Source of the DNA: Kitasatospora sp. NBC_01287
GTDB lineage: Bacteria; Actinomycetota; Actinomycetes; Streptomycetales; Streptomycetaceae
NCBI RefSeq assembly: GCF_026340565.1
Contig: NZ_JAPEPB010000001.1
Coordinates: 3,262,501-3,326,500 of the forward strand
Length of the DNA stretch: 64,000 bases
Reading direction: 5' to 3'
Shown here: piece by piece, positions 33,056-45,859 of the stretch
Position numbering within the stretch: the stretch's first letter is position 1
Layout of the letters: every line of letters begins with the position of its first letter
Position numbers and translations under genes: made by a program
Notes under the pieces: generated by a model
Database searches by the model: none
Told to the model about the DNA's origin: nothing
What the model saw: only the letters and a program-made list of their open reading frames with translations

Positions 33056-34987
33056 TCACTCGGAACTCCTGGCAATCCCGGCGGCCCGGTAGGCGGCCTC
33101 CTCGTCCAGCGTCTCGTGCTCCAGCAGGGCCGCGGCCAGCGCGTTCAGCCGGCCGCGGTGCTCCTCCAGCAGCCCCAGCGCCTCCTCGTAGCACTCGGCC
33201 ACGATCCGCCGGGCCTCGTGGTCCACCAGGTCCAGGGTGGCCGGGGCGGCGGAGAGGCCGTAGGCGCCCTGGCTGTCGTCCGGGATCGCGGTGAGCCGCC
33301 CGACCCGCTCGCTCATGCCCCAGCGCCCGGCCATGCCGCGGGCGATGTTGGTGACCTGCTCCAGGTCGCTCTCGGCGCCGGTGGTGACCACCCCGTAGAC
33401 CACCTGCTCGGCGGCCATCCCGCCGAGCGCGCCGATGATCCGCCCGCGCAGGTACTCCTCGGTGTAGGAGTACCTGTCGGCCTCGGGGGTGGACATGGTG
33501 ACGCCCAGCGCCCGGCCGCGCGGCACGATGGTGACCTTGCGGACCGGGTCGGCGCCCGGCTGCAGCATGCCGAGCAGGGCGTGGCCGCTCTCGTGGTAGG
33601 CCGTCCTGCGGCGGTCGGCCTCCGGCATCACCAGCGGCCGCACGGCGCCCAGTTGGACCTTCTCCAGGGCGTCCGAGAGGTCGCGCTGGCCGACCGCGTC
33701 CTGCTTGCGGCGGACCGCGAGCAGGGCCGCCTCGTTGACCAGGTTGGCGAGCTCGGCACCGGTCATCCCGGGGGTCGTCTTGGCGATCTCGGCCAGGCTG
33801 GTGCCCTGGGCCAGCGGCACGTCGCGGGCGTGGATGGCGAGGATCGCGGTGCGCCCGTCGCGGTCGGGCGGGCTGACGTTGACCACCCGGTCGAACCGGC
33901 CGGGGCGCAGCAGCGCCGGGTCGAGCACGTCGGCCCGGTTGGTCGCGGCCAGCACCACCACGCCCTCGGAGCCGGAGAAGCCGTCCATCTCGGTGAGGAT
34001 CTGGTTGAGCGTCTGCTCGCGCTCGTCGTGGCCGCCCATGGTGTTCCCGCCGCCGCGCTTGCGCCCGATGGTGTCGATCTCGTCGATGAAGATGATCGCG
34101 GGGGCCACCTTGCGGGCCTCGGCGAAGAGTTCGCGCACCCGGCTGGCGCCAACGCCGACGATCATCTCGATGAACTCGGAGGCGGAGGCGGAGAAGAACG
34201 GCACCCCCGCCTCGCCGGCCACCGCCCGGGCGAGCAGGGTCTTGCCAGTGCCGGGCGGCCCGGCCAGCAGCACGCCGCCGGGCATCCGGGCACCCAGCCT
34301 GCGGTAGGCGCCCGGGTTCTTCAGGAAGTCCACCACCTCGGTGAGTTCGGCCTTGACCTCGTCGATGCCGGCCACGTCGGCGAAGGTGGTGCGCTTGCCC
34401 TCCTCGGGCACCACCGGTTTGGGCGGCGCCTTGCGGCCCAGCGGTCCGCCGCCCGGGCCGCCGGCCAGCCGGCGGGCCAGCAGCACCCAGATCACCACCA
34501 GCAGCAGCATCGGGGCCAGCGAGATCAACAGGTTGGCCAGGAAGCTGCGCTGCTGCACCACCGGTTCGGCGGTCACCTCCACGCCCTGGGTGAGCAGCGT
34601 GCTGTAGAGGTTGTCGTTGGCGAACGAGGGCCGCTGGGTGGTGAACTCCGTGTAGTCGCCCTTGCCGCCGTCCGGCTTGGCGGCGGCGGCCTTGAGGGTG
34701 CCCTCGATCGCGTCGCCCTTGGCGTAGATCTTGGCGACGTTGCCCTTGGTCAGCTCGTTGTTGAACTCGGTGTACGAGATGGTGGTGCCGCCGCCGTTGC
34801 CGAAGAAGCTCAGCAGCAGGTCACTGATCAGGAAGACCGCGAGCGCGGTGAGGATGAGCCCGACCCAGCCGCCGGGCATCTTGCGGCGCGGCGGCACGGG
34901 CGGCGGCGGGGGCGGGGCGCCCTCCGAGCGCCAGGGCTGCTCGGGACTCTGGCGCGGCGGCACGGGTTCGGTCACCTTCCGGACCAT
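33056..34987 (-). CDS. FtsH-family ATP-dependent zinc metalloprotease
   Basis: This 643-residue membrane protease has an N-terminal TM helix ('[19 protein letters not shown]'), an extracytoplasmic domain, and a second TM helix ('[20 protein letters not shown]'). The AAA domain follows: Walker A 'GPPGTGKT' (243-250), Walker B 'IIFIDEID' (298-305) and the second region of homology 'LLRPGRFDR'. The peptidase site is His465-Glu-Ser-Gly-His469 with 'GAESDLEQ' as third-ligand region. FtsH hexamers extract and degrade membrane and short-lived proteins. Streptomycetes carry a more canonical ftsH elsewhere, so this is probably a paralogue. The N-terminus is Pro-rich. ATG 34987 is the best start but its ribosome-binding site is weak. 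Confidence 0.93.
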   Translation of the reverse strand: MVRKVTEPVPPRQSPEQPWRSEGAPPPPPPVPPRRKMPGGWVGLILTALAVFLISDLLLSFFGNGGGTTISYTEFNNELTKGNVAKIYAKGDAIEGTLKAAAAKPDGGKGDYTEFTTQRPSFANDNLYSTLLTQGVEVTAEPVVQQRSFLANLLISLAPMLLLVVIWVLLARRLAGGPGGGPLGRKAPPKPVVPEEGKRTTFADVAGIDEVKAELTEVVDFLKNPGAYRRLGARMPGGVLLAGPPGTGKTLLARAVAGEAGVPFFSASASEFIEMIVGVGASRVRELFAEARKVAPAIIFIDEIDTIGRKRGGGNTMGGHDEREQTLNQILTEMDGFSGSEGVVVLAATNRADVLDPALLRPGRFDRVVNVSPPDRDGRTAILAIHARDVPLAQGTSLAEIAKTTPGMTGAELANLVNEAALLAVRRKQDAVGQRDLSDALEKVQLGAVRPLVMPEADRRRTAYHESGHALLGMLQPGADPVRKVTIVPRGRALGVTMSTPEADRYSYTEEYLRGRIIGALGGMAAEQVVYGVVTTGAESDLEQVTNIARGMAGRWGMSERVGRLTAIPDDSQGAYGLSAAPATLDLVDHEARRIVAECYEEALGLLEEHRGRLNALAAALLEHETLDEEAAYRAAGIARSSE

Positions 34988-35102
34988 ACGGGCCGAAAAC
35001 CTGACGAACCATCAGCAACGCCGCCGGGCCGGGCGGACCGGGCCGGCGGACATGGTCGGGCGAACCAGTCGGGCGGGCGTCGGCCGCGTGGCCGGACAGG
35101 CG

Positions 35103-35636
35103 TCAGCCGCGCGCTCCCAGCGGCTGCCACTCCTCCGCCGTCAGGGCGAAGCGCTCGTGGTCGCGCCAGGCCCCGGCCAGGAAGAGCATCCGCGGCGTGA
35201 ACCCCTCGTGCCGGAAGCCGAGCCGGCGGGCCAGCGCGATCGAGCGCTCGTTCTCCGGCTGCACGTTGATCTCCAGCCGGTGCAGACCCAGGCCCCCGGC
35301 GGTCTGGTCCGCGAAGCAGGAGTCCAGCACCTGCCGCATGCCCTCGCTCATCCGCCCGGTGCCGGCGTAGGGCAGGTAGCTGTCGTAGCCGAGCGCGGCG
35401 TTGCAGTACCGGCCCATCACGATGTTGGAAACGTTGCACTTGCCGACCAGGCCGCTCTCGGCCGTGTCCACGATCAGATAGCTGCGCAGCCCGGGACCCT
35501 GACGCTGCAGCAGGTCCGGCAGCCCGTCCGGCTCCACCGGATTCCAGCGCCCGATGTGCTCGGCGGAGCGGCGCACCGACGCGGCGTACAGCACGGCGTC
35601 GGAGGGCCTGGGGGCGCGAATCGTCACACGGCTCAT
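35103..35636 (-). CDS. GNAT N-acetyltransferase (RimJ-like)
   Basis: This 177-residue protein fits the GNAT fold of the RimJ/RimL group: 'IRAPRPSDAVLYAASVRRS', 'LVGKCNVSNIVMGRYCNAAL' and the acetyl-CoA-binding segment 'GRMSEGMRQVLDSCFAD' followed by 'LGLHRLEINVQPENERSIAL' and 'RRLGFRHEGF'. Such enzymes acetylate protein N-termini or small amines; the target is unknown. ATG 35636 (MSRVTIRAP) starts the fold; ATG 35654 is an alternative. It lies between ffh and the ftsH paralogue on the same strand. Confidence 0.9.
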   Translation of the reverse strand: MSRVTIRAPRPSDAVLYAASVRRSAEHIGRWNPVEPDGLPDLLQRQGPGLRSYLIVDTAESGLVGKCNVSNIVMGRYCNAALGYDSYLPYAGTGRMSEGMRQVLDSCFADQTAGGLGLHRLEINVQPENERSIALARRLGFRHEGFTPRMLFLAGAWRDHERFALTAEEWQPLGARG

Positions 35637-35667
35637 CCGGACATCATCGGGCATCGGGCCAACGGCG

Positions 35668-35702
35668 TCGGCCCGCCACCCCCCAGCGGGGTGACGGGCC
35701 GA
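35668..35702 (-). terminator. hairpin terminator after ffh
   Basis: Arms TCGGCCCG and CGGGCCGA pair, then ACCCC with GGGGT across a small internal loop. It lies 36 nt past the ffh stop. There is no T-tract. Confidence 0.7.
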
Positions 35703-35737
35703 CAGGCGGTTCCGGGGCACCGGCAGGGCGCACCGGA

Positions 35738-37306
<1,569 letters not shown>

Positions 37307-37394
37307 GTCGGTCGCGGGTCCCTTGCGGCATCGGTATGAGTACGGTCGTCGCCCACCAGGGTATCCGCAGACCCCGGGGTCGGGCCCCACCCGG

Positions 37395-39824
37395 TCAGCG
37401 CAGTGCCCGGCGAAGCCGCTCCGCGACCGCCAGGGCCTCCTCCCGGGCGAGCGGCGCGCCGCCCGCGTCGGTCAGGTAGAAGGCGTCCACCACGTCCGCG
37501 CCCAGCGTGCTGACGTGGGCGGTGCGTACCCGCACACCCGCCTCGTCCAGGGCGCGGCCGATCCGGTGCAGCAGGCCGGGGACGTCGTGCGCGCGCACCT
37601 CCAGCACGGTGGCGCTGGCCGAGGCGCCGCCCGGCAGCACCGTCACCACCGGCGGCGGGGTGCTGATGCCGGGCCGGCGCGGCACCGCCGCGTCCCGTTC
37701 GGCCAGCCGCCGCCCGGGGTCCAGCGAGCCGTCCAGCGCCCGGCGCAGATCGGCGCGCAGCCGGGCCGCCTCCGGCAGCTCGCCGAACTCCGCGGCCACC
37801 CGCCAGGAGAGCAGCAGCACCGGTCCGGCCCCGATCGGGTCCAGTTCGCGCAGGGTGAGCGAGCGGACGGTGAGCCGGTTGAGCGCCAACACCCCGGCGA
37901 CGGTGCCGAGCAACCCGGGGCGGTCGGGGATGGCCAGCGCCAGCTCGACGCCCATCGGCTCGTGCGCGAGGGTGTCGGGCGCCAACGCCTCGTGCCCCGC
38001 CTCCGCCCGCATCGCCAGCGCCGGCTCCATGGTCCTGGCCGCCTCCACCGCGAGCCGCTCGTCCGCCGCCGAGGCCGCCGAAGCCGCCACCGGCCGCGGC
38101 GCGGGCCCCTCCCCCGCCAGCACCACCGCCGCGCGCTCCACCAGCCCGGCCACCAGGGCGGCCCGCCAGGCGCTCCAGGCGGCCGGCCCGGTGGCGAGCG
38201 CGTCCGCCTCGGTCAGCGCGTGCAGCAGCTCCAGGTGCTGGGCGGTGCCCACCGCCTTGGCGATCACCTCGACGGTGGCCGGGTCGTCCGGGTCGCGGCG
38301 GGTCGCGGTGTCGACCAGCGTCAGGTGGTGGCGCACCAGCAGGGCCAGCGTCTCCGTGTCGTCCTGGTCGAAGCCCATCCGGGCGGCCACGTCGCGCACG
38401 ATCACCTCGCCGGCCTGCGAGTGGTCCCCCGGCCAGCCCTTGCCCAGGTCGTGCAGCAGGGCGGCGACCAGCAGCAGGTCGGGGCGGGCCACCCGGCGGG
38501 TCAGCGCGGCGGCCCGCACCGCGGTCTGCACCAGGTGCCGGTCCACCGTCCAGGTGTGCACGGCGTTGCGCTGCGGCCGGCAGCGCACCCGCTCCCAGTC
38601 CGGCAGCAGCCGGGTGACCAGTCCCTCGGCCTCCAGCGCCTCCCAGACCGGCAGGCAGGCCTCGCCCGCGCCCAGCAGGGTGATCAGCTGCTCGCGCGCC
38701 TCGGTGGGCCAGGGCACCGGCAGCGGCCCGGTCTCGGCGGCCAGTCGGCGCACCGTGGCATGGGCGACCACCAGGCCCGCCTGGGCGGCGGCCGCCGCCG
38801 CGCGCAGCGGCAGCACCGGGTCGGCGGCCGGGCGGGCGCCCTGGGCGAGGATCGCCTCGCCGTCCTGCTCCACCACGCCCTCGGCCAGCGGCCGGCGCAC
38901 GGCCTGACCGCGAGCGGCGGGCGGCGCCGCGCGGCCGGCGCCGCCCAGGCCGAAGCGGAACGGGCGGCGGCCTCTGGACCGCTGGGCCGCCAGCAGCCGG
39001 TCGACGGCGCGCCAGGTCACGTCACTGGCGTACGAGACGGTGCGGGCGGCCTGGTAGACCTGGCGCAGCAGGGTGTCCGCGTCCAGCACGCCGAGCGCGG
39101 CGGCCACCTGGTCCTGCTCCTGCAGGGCGAGCCGCTCGGTGGCCCGCCCGGTGGCCAGGTGCAGCGCGTCGCGCACGTCGCCGAGGCGGCAGCGGGCGGC
39201 GTCCAGGCCCTCGCGCGGGGCGTCGGCCAGCCAGGAGGCCGCGACCGCGTCGAGCGCGACCAGGTCGCGCAGGCCGCCCCTGGCCTCCTTGAGGTCGGGC
39301 TCCAGCAGGAAGGCCAGTTCGCCGTGGCGCTCGGCCCGTTCGCGCCCCAGCTCGCGCAGCTCCGGCAGCCGCTCGGCGGCCCTGGCCCGCCAGTCGGACA
39401 GCACCGCCGAGCGCAGGCCCGCGGTCAGCTCGGCGTCGCCGGCCAGGTGCCGGGCGTCCAGCAGGCCCAGCTGCGCCTTGAGGTCGGTGGCGGCCACCGC
39501 GCGCGCCTCGCCGGGCTTGCGGACCGCGTGGTCCAGGCTCACCCCGCTGTCCCAGACCGGGTACCAGAGCCGGTCGGCGAGCTCGCCGACCGGGGCGCCG
39601 TCATGCAGCAGCAACACGTCCAGGTCGCTGCGCGGGGAGAGCTCGCCGCGGCCGTAACCGCCCACGGCGACCAGCGCGACGCCGGGCCGGTCGCCGCCCG
39701 CCGCGACGAGCAGTCCGGTCAGCCAACGGTCCGTCAGTTCGGCGAGCGCGCGGCGGCGTTCGCGTCCGGCGAGGTCGGGGCGGGCGAAGAGTTCGGCCCG
39801 GGCCGACTGGTGGTCAAGCATCAC
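37395..39824 (-). CDS. glnD: bifunctional [protein-PII] uridylyl/adenylyltransferase GlnD
   Basis: This 809-residue nitrogen sensor has an N-terminal nucleotidyltransferase ('VGGYGRGELSPRSDLDVLLL', residues 54-73, the GS-x9-DxD motif), an HD domain ('LLLVAALLHDLGKGWPGDHS') for demodification, and two C-terminal ACT domains ('LALAIPDRPGLLGTVAGVLA', 'VRAHDVPGLLHRIGRALDEA') that sense glutamine. In streptomycetes it adenylylates GlnK at Tyr51 rather than uridylylating it. GTG 39824 is followed directly by ATG 39821; CCGGAGTCGCC fits either. It closes the amtB-glnK-glnD operon, 68 bp after glnK. Confidence 0.97.
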   Translation of the reverse strand: MMLDHQSARAELFARPDLAGRERRRALAELTDRWLTGLLVAAGGDRPGVALVAVGGYGRGELSPRSDLDVLLLHDGAPVGELADRLWYPVWDSGVSLDHAVRKPGEARAVAATDLKAQLGLLDARHLAGDAELTAGLRSAVLSDWRARAAERLPELRELGRERAERHGELAFLLEPDLKEARGGLRDLVALDAVAASWLADAPREGLDAARCRLGDVRDALHLATGRATERLALQEQDQVAAALGVLDADTLLRQVYQAARTVSYASDVTWRAVDRLLAAQRSRGRRPFRFGLGGAGRAAPPAARGQAVRRPLAEGVVEQDGEAILAQGARPAADPVLPLRAAAAAAQAGLVVAHATVRRLAAETGPLPVPWPTEAREQLITLLGAGEACLPVWEALEAEGLVTRLLPDWERVRCRPQRNAVHTWTVDRHLVQTAVRAAALTRRVARPDLLLVAALLHDLGKGWPGDHSQAGEVIVRDVAARMGFDQDDTETLALLVRHHLTLVDTATRRDPDDPATVEVIAKAVGTAQHLELLHALTEADALATGPAAWSAWRAALVAGLVERAAVVLAGEGPAPRPVAASAASAADERLAVEAARTMEPALAMRAEAGHEALAPDTLAHEPMGVELALAIPDRPGLLGTVAGVLALNRLTVRSLTLRELDPIGAGPVLLLSWRVAAEFGELPEAARLRADLRRALDGSLDPGRRLAERDAAVPRRPGISTPPPVVTVLPGGASASATVLEVRAHDVPGLLHRIGRALDEAGVRVRTAHVSTLGADVVDAFYLTDAGGAPLAREEALAVAERLRRALR

Positions 39825-39846
39825 GGCGACTCCGGCGAAAGCGGTC

Positions 39847-39879
39847 AGCGGACCCGCGACGGCTGGTCGCGGATCCGCT
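39847..39879 (-). promoter_or_regulatory. hairpin in the glnK-glnD gap
   Basis: AGCGGA pairs with TCCGCT and CCGCGAC with GTCGCGG around a GGCTG loop. It starts 14 nt after the glnK stop and ends 23 nt before the glnD start, so it may reduce glnD expression relative to amtB-glnK. Function is inferred. Confidence 0.6.
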
Positions 39880-39892
39880 TGCGTGGGGTGGA

Positions 39893-41947
<2,055 letters not shown>

Positions 41948-43405
41948 CTAGACCGCCTCGTACTCCGGGATCTGGTCCACCACCAGCTCGGCCAGCCGGT
42001 TGACGGCCGGAACCGAGCGGTAGTCCCGGTTGGCCGCCACCGAGGTCTTGCGCAGCCGGGTGTTGAGCCGCTCGGAGCGCACCTTGCCGGCGATCTCCAC
42101 CGCCTCCTCGGCCACCGTCGCGGCCTGCTCCGGCTCGCCGCGCAGCAGGTGCACGCTGGCCATGCCGACCAGGTTGAAGGCGTAGGAGCGGGTGTGGTTC
42201 TCCTTGTCGGCGCGGAAGAGGTCCACCGCGGTGGCCATCACCGGCTCGGCCATCGAGGCGTACCGCGGGCTGCGCGAGGAGTGGTAGGCGAGGTCACGGA
42301 AGGAGTGCGCGTTCTCCGCGTAGAGCTCGGCCTTGGAGAAGAACCGCAGCCAACTCGGGTCCGACTCGACCGGCCCGGCGTCGGTGAAGGTGTCCTCGGC
42401 CAGCCGGACCGCGCGGGCGCAGCGGTTGACCTCGCCGATGTTGGAGTACGCGCGGGCCTCCATCGCGTAGAGCAGCGCCTGCTGGCGGGGGGAGGCGGTG
42501 TCCCGGCTGCCGTACTGGGCCAGGTGGATCAGCTCCAGCGCGTCCTCGCCGCGGTTCAGGTGGATCATCTGGCGGCTCATGTCGGTCAGGATCAGCGCGC
42601 CGAACGGGCGGTCGCCTGCCTCCTTGGCCGCGTGCAGCGCCAGCACGTAGTACTTCTGCGCGCTCGGGTGCATGCCCACGTCGTAGGACATCCACCCGGC
42701 CAGGTGGGCGAGTTCGGCGGTGAGCCGGAAGAGCCGCTGGGTCACCTGGGGCGGGTAGGTCTCCTGCAGCAGGTCGGTGACCTCGTGCAACTGGCCGACC
42801 ACCGCCTTGCGGCGCAGGCCGCCGCCGTTCTGCGCGTCCCACTGCCGGAACATCACGGTGGTCTGCTCCAGCAGCTGCAGCTCGGGCTCGGAGAGCCGGC
42901 CGGTGTAGGGCTCACCGCCGTTGGCCGCGGCCAGGATCGGGGTGGGCGAGCCGCCGGGCCCGGGGGTGAGCCAGCGCTGCATCGGCTCGATCAGCGCGGC
43001 GCCGGCCGTCAGGGCCAGCGAGGTACCGAGGAAGCCGCGCCGGTTGAGCATCAGGTCGCTGCGCGAGTACTCGCTGATCAGCTGCACCGTCTGCGGCCCG
43101 CTCCAGGGCAGGTCGACCCCGCCGCCGGCCACCGTGGAGACCGGGACGACGGCCCGCAGGCCCAGGTCCTCGACCGAGACCACCGAGCCGAAGCGCTCGG
43201 AGAAGAGGTCGGCCATGATCTTGGGGATCGGCTCGCGCGGCTGCTCCCCGTCCAGCCAGCGGCGCACTCGTGAGGTGTCGGTGCTGACGTGGTGCGCGCC
43301 CAGGGTTCTGGCCTGCCGGTTGACCTGCCTGGCGAACTCGCCCTTCGACCAGCCGCTGCGGGCGAACCACGCCGTCAGTTTCTCGTTGGGCTGCTTCTCT
43401 GCCAT
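41948..43405 (-). CDS. nsdA: NsdA, negative regulator of differentiation and antibiotic production
   Basis: This 485-residue protein begins with an HTH-like segment ('WSKGEFARQVNRQARTLGA', 'DTSRVRRWLDGEQPREPIPK') and continues with TPR-like helices ('ALLYAMEARAYSNIGEVN', 'MASVHLLRGEPEQAATVAEE'). Adjacency to amtB on one side and the PrimPol-like gene and ftsY on the other matches S. coelicolor nsdA, whose loss increases sporulation and antibiotic production. An internal 'NRRGFLGTSLALTAGAAL' between HTH and TPR parts looks like a Tat motif but is typical of this protein class. ATG 43405 follows AGGGGTGGACCCTCA. Confidence 0.92.
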   Translation of the reverse strand: MAEKQPNEKLTAWFARSGWSKGEFARQVNRQARTLGAHHVSTDTSRVRRWLDGEQPREPIPKIMADLFSERFGSVVSVEDLGLRAVVPVSTVAGGGVDLPWSGPQTVQLISEYSRSDLMLNRRGFLGTSLALTAGAALIEPMQRWLTPGPGGSPTPILAAANGGEPYTGRLSEPELQLLEQTTVMFRQWDAQNGGGLRRKAVVGQLHEVTDLLQETYPPQVTQRLFRLTAELAHLAGWMSYDVGMHPSAQKYYVLALHAAKEAGDRPFGALILTDMSRQMIHLNRGEDALELIHLAQYGSRDTASPRQQALLYAMEARAYSNIGEVNRCARAVRLAEDTFTDAGPVESDPSWLRFFSKAELYAENAHSFRDLAYHSSRSPRYASMAEPVMATAVDLFRADKENHTRSYAFNLVGMASVHLLRGEPEQAATVAEEAVEIAGKVRSERLNTRLRKTSVAANRDYRSVPAVNRLAELVVDQIPEYEAV

Positions 43406-43755
43406 TGAGGGTCCACCCCTGTCCCGCGCGGCCCCGCTGAAGGGGCCTGCTCGTCGTCCCGCCCACGCACCCACTGCCCCGGTCCGTGTGCTGAACGTAA
43501 CCTGCCATGACCCGTCCGGGGGATGCTTCGCCGGGAAACGCCACCATTCGCCACCCCCCGCGGTGGAGCCCGGTGCCCGCCACCGGCGCTTCACTGGTAG
43601 CCGGCCCCGCCCGGCCGCGTCCCAGCCGGTGAAAGCACAGGACGGCGCGTGCTGCCCACCGCGCGCCGCCAAGCAAGAACACACGCCGGGGGCGAGAATT
43701 TGACGGTGCGTCACAATCCCGTAACCGCCGGCAACCGAATTCTGTTGGGGGAGGC
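43406..43755. promoter_or_regulatory. divergent nsdA / PrimPol-like upstream region
   Basis: These 350 bp hold no gene. TTGACG (43700-43705) could be a -35 box for the PrimPol-like gene with TAACCG 16 bp on as a poor -10. GGGGGAGGC is its ribosome-binding site. No clear nsdA promoter could be picked out. Confidence 0.4.
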
Positions 43756-44472
43756 ATGGACAACCTGTTCGGCGATCTGAGGTTCGGCTCGCGCCGCCGC
43801 ACCCGCGCCACCGCGTACCAGGCCGCGGCCGAGTACGCCGGGCGCTGGGGCTGGACGGTCGCCCTCGGCAGCGCGCCGGCCCGGACCGGGCCGACCACCG
43901 GGCTGCGCCCCGGCGACCTGTGCTCCTGCGGCCGCCCGCGCTGCGCCGCGCCCGGTCTGCACCCGCCGCACGGCACCGCCGCGCGCGAACTGCCCCCGGG
44001 CGCCGCCCCGCACGAGGCGCGCGCCCTGTGGGACGGCGATCCGCAGGCCAGCGTGCTGCTGCCGACCGGGCGCGGCTTCGACGTGCTCGACGTACCCGAG
44101 GCGGCCGGGCTGCGCGCCCTGGTCCGGCTGGAGCGGATGGGCACCCAGGTCGGCCCGGTGCTCGCCTCGCCGGCCGGCCGGCTGCTCTTCTTCGTGGCCC
44201 GCGGCACCGCCGAGAAGCTGCCCGACCTGCTCTACCGGATGGGCTGGGACGACGCCGCACTCGATCTCGGCTGCCACGGCGAGGGCGCCTACCTGGCCGC
44301 GCCGCCCACCGTGCTGCCGGGCCTGGGCCCGATGCGCTGGCTGCGCCACCCCTGCCGGGAGAGCGCGAGCCGCCCGCCCGAGGCCCGGCTGCTGCTGGGC
44401 ACCATCGCCTACGCCTGCCACCGCGGGCGGGAGCGGGCGGTGGCGGCCGAGCCGGCCTGGCTGGCCTCCTAG
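43756..44472 (+). CDS. PrimPol-like (bifunctional DNA primase/polymerase N-terminal domain) protein, probably degenerate
   Basis: This 238-residue protein resembles the bifunctional DNA primase/polymerase N-terminal domain found alone in streptomycetes. 'AAEYAGRWGWTVALG', a Cys-rich 'CSCGRPRCAAPGLHPPHG' and 'VLLPTGRGFDVLDVP' match in order. The usual catalytic signs are weak: the acidic pair reads 'FDVLDVP', and the sGxGxHxxF-type motif reads 'SPAGRLLFFV' without the histidine. Polymerase activity is therefore doubtful. No helicase partner is present. Its stop is the first of four in-frame TAG codons. It sits between nsdA and ftsY, as in other streptomycetes. Confidence 0.8.
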   Translation: MDNLFGDLRFGSRRRTRATAYQAAAEYAGRWGWTVALGSAPARTGPTTGLRPGDLCSCGRPRCAAPGLHPPHGTAARELPPGAAPHEARALWDGDPQASVLLPTGRGFDVLDVPEAAGLRALVRLERMGTQVGPVLASPAGRLLFFVARGTAEKLPDLLYRMGWDDAALDLGCHGEGAYLAAPPTVLPGLGPMRWLRHPCRESASRPPEARLLLGTIAYACHRGRERAVAAEPAWLAS

Positions 44473-44499
44473 GCCTCCTAGGCCCCCTAGGCCCCCTAG
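44464..44499. repeat. four-copy 9-bp repeat giving four in-frame TAG stops
   Basis: GCCTCCTAG, GCCTCCTAG, GCCCCCTAG, GCCCCCTAG run head to tail. In the PrimPol-like frame the TAG codons fall at 44470, 44479, 44488 and 44497. The repeat includes the real stop. Confidence 0.93.
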
Positions 44500-44584
44500 G
44501 AACGGATCCTCGTGAGAACGAGTGGGGGCGCCCTCCCGTGATCGGAAGGACGCCCCGCAGTGGAACCGGTCGGGTGACGGCCCG

Positions 44585-45811
44585 TCAGTCGCCGATCAGC
44601 GCGTCGACGAACGCGCCCGGCTCGAACGGGGCCAGGTCGTCGGCGCCCTCGCCCAGGCCGATCAGCTTCACCGGCACGCCCAGCTCGCGCTGGACCGCGA
44701 CCACGATGCCGCCCTTGGCGGTGCCGTCCAGCTTGGTCAGCACGATGCCGGTGATGTCCACCACCTCGGCGAAGACCCGCGCCTGCACCAGGCCGTTCTG
44801 ACCGGTGGTGGCGTCCAGCACCAGCAGCACCTCGTCGACCGGGCCGTGCTTCTCCACCACCCGCTTGACCTTGCCCAGCTCGTCCATCAGACCGGTCTTG
44901 GTGTGCAGCCGGCCCGCGGTGTCGATCAGCACGGTGTCGGCGCCCTCGGCGATGGCCTCCTTGACCGCGTCGAACGCGACCGAGGCCGGGTCGCCGCCCT
45001 CGGGCCCGCGCACGGTGCGCGCGCCGACCCGCTCGCCCCAGGTCTGCAGCTGGTCGGCGGCCGCGGCCCGGAAGGTGTCGGCCGCGCCGAGCACCACCGT
45101 GCGGCCGTCGGCCACCAGCACCCGGCCGAGCTTGCCGGAGGTGGTGGTCTTGCCGACGCCGTTGACGCCGACCACCAGGACCACGGCCGGGCGGCCGTCC
45201 TCGTGCTTGGCGGTCTTCAGCGAGCGGTCGGCCTCGGTGCCGATCAGCGCGACCAACTCCTCGTGCAGCAGCCCGCGCAGCTCCGCCGGGGTACGGGTGC
45301 CGAGCACCTTCACCCGGGTGCGCAGCCGCTCGACCAGCTCCTGCGTCGGGGTCACGCCGACGTCGGCGGTGAGCAGGGTCTCCTCGATCTCCTCCCAGGT
45401 GTCCTCGTCCAGCCGGTCCCGGGAGAGCAGCGCCAGCAGGCCCTTGCCGAGCGAGTTCTGCGAGCGCGAGAGCCGCGAGCGCAGCCGGATCAGCCGGCCG
45501 GCGGTCGGCTCGGGCACCTCGACGGCGGGCGCCTCGGCGGCCTGCTCGGGCGCGACCTCGCCGGCCTCGGGCGCCGCCGGGGCCTGCTCGACCTGCTCGG
45601 GGAGGTCGACCTCCTGGACGGTCTGCACCGGCGCCGCGCGCGGCGGCGCGGCCTCGTCGCCGACCTGCGGCTCGCTCGGGGTCTTCGGCTCGATGGTGGT
45701 CGGCCGCTGGACCGGGGGCAGTTCCTTACGTCGTCTGCCGCTGACGACGAGGCCGGCGACCGCTCCGATGGCGACCACGGCGATGACTACGGCAAGGATC
45801 ACGTATTCCAT
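44585..45811 (-). CDS. ftsY: signal recognition particle receptor FtsY
   Basis: This 408-residue SRP receptor has an N-terminal membrane helix ('VILAVVIAVVAIGAVAGLVV'), an acidic Pro/Glu-rich linker (A domain) and a complete NG GTPase: 'VVGVNGVGKTTTSGKLG' (G1), 'DTFRAAAADQLQTW', 'LIDTAGRLHTK' (G3) and 'LTKLDGTAKGG' (G4). It docks ribosome-SRP complexes at the Sec translocon. Unlike E. coli FtsY it has a true TM anchor, usual in actinobacteria. It lies downstream of smc on the same strand, the usual smc-ftsY order. Confidence 0.98.
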   Translation of the reverse strand: MEYVILAVVIAVVAIGAVAGLVVSGRRRKELPPVQRPTTIEPKTPSEPQVGDEAAPPRAAPVQTVQEVDLPEQVEQAPAAPEAGEVAPEQAAEAPAVEVPEPTAGRLIRLRSRLSRSQNSLGKGLLALLSRDRLDEDTWEEIEETLLTADVGVTPTQELVERLRTRVKVLGTRTPAELRGLLHEELVALIGTEADRSLKTAKHEDGRPAVVLVVGVNGVGKTTTSGKLGRVLVADGRTVVLGAADTFRAAAADQLQTWGERVGARTVRGPEGGDPASVAFDAVKEAIAEGADTVLIDTAGRLHTKTGLMDELGKVKRVVEKHGPVDEVLLVLDATTGQNGLVQARVFAEVVDITGIVLTKLDGTAKGGIVVAVQRELGVPVKLIGLGEGADDLAPFEPGAFVDALIGD

Positions 45812-45859
45812 AACCAGGCCAGTATCCGTGACGCGGGGCCCCAGCGGTGGTAACCGTGC

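Noticed and set aside
42987..43060. Twin-arginine-like 'NRRGFLG' inside NsdA, as a Tat signal
   Set aside because: It lies after the HTH and is not N-terminal; related HTH-TPR regulators share it, so export is unlikely.
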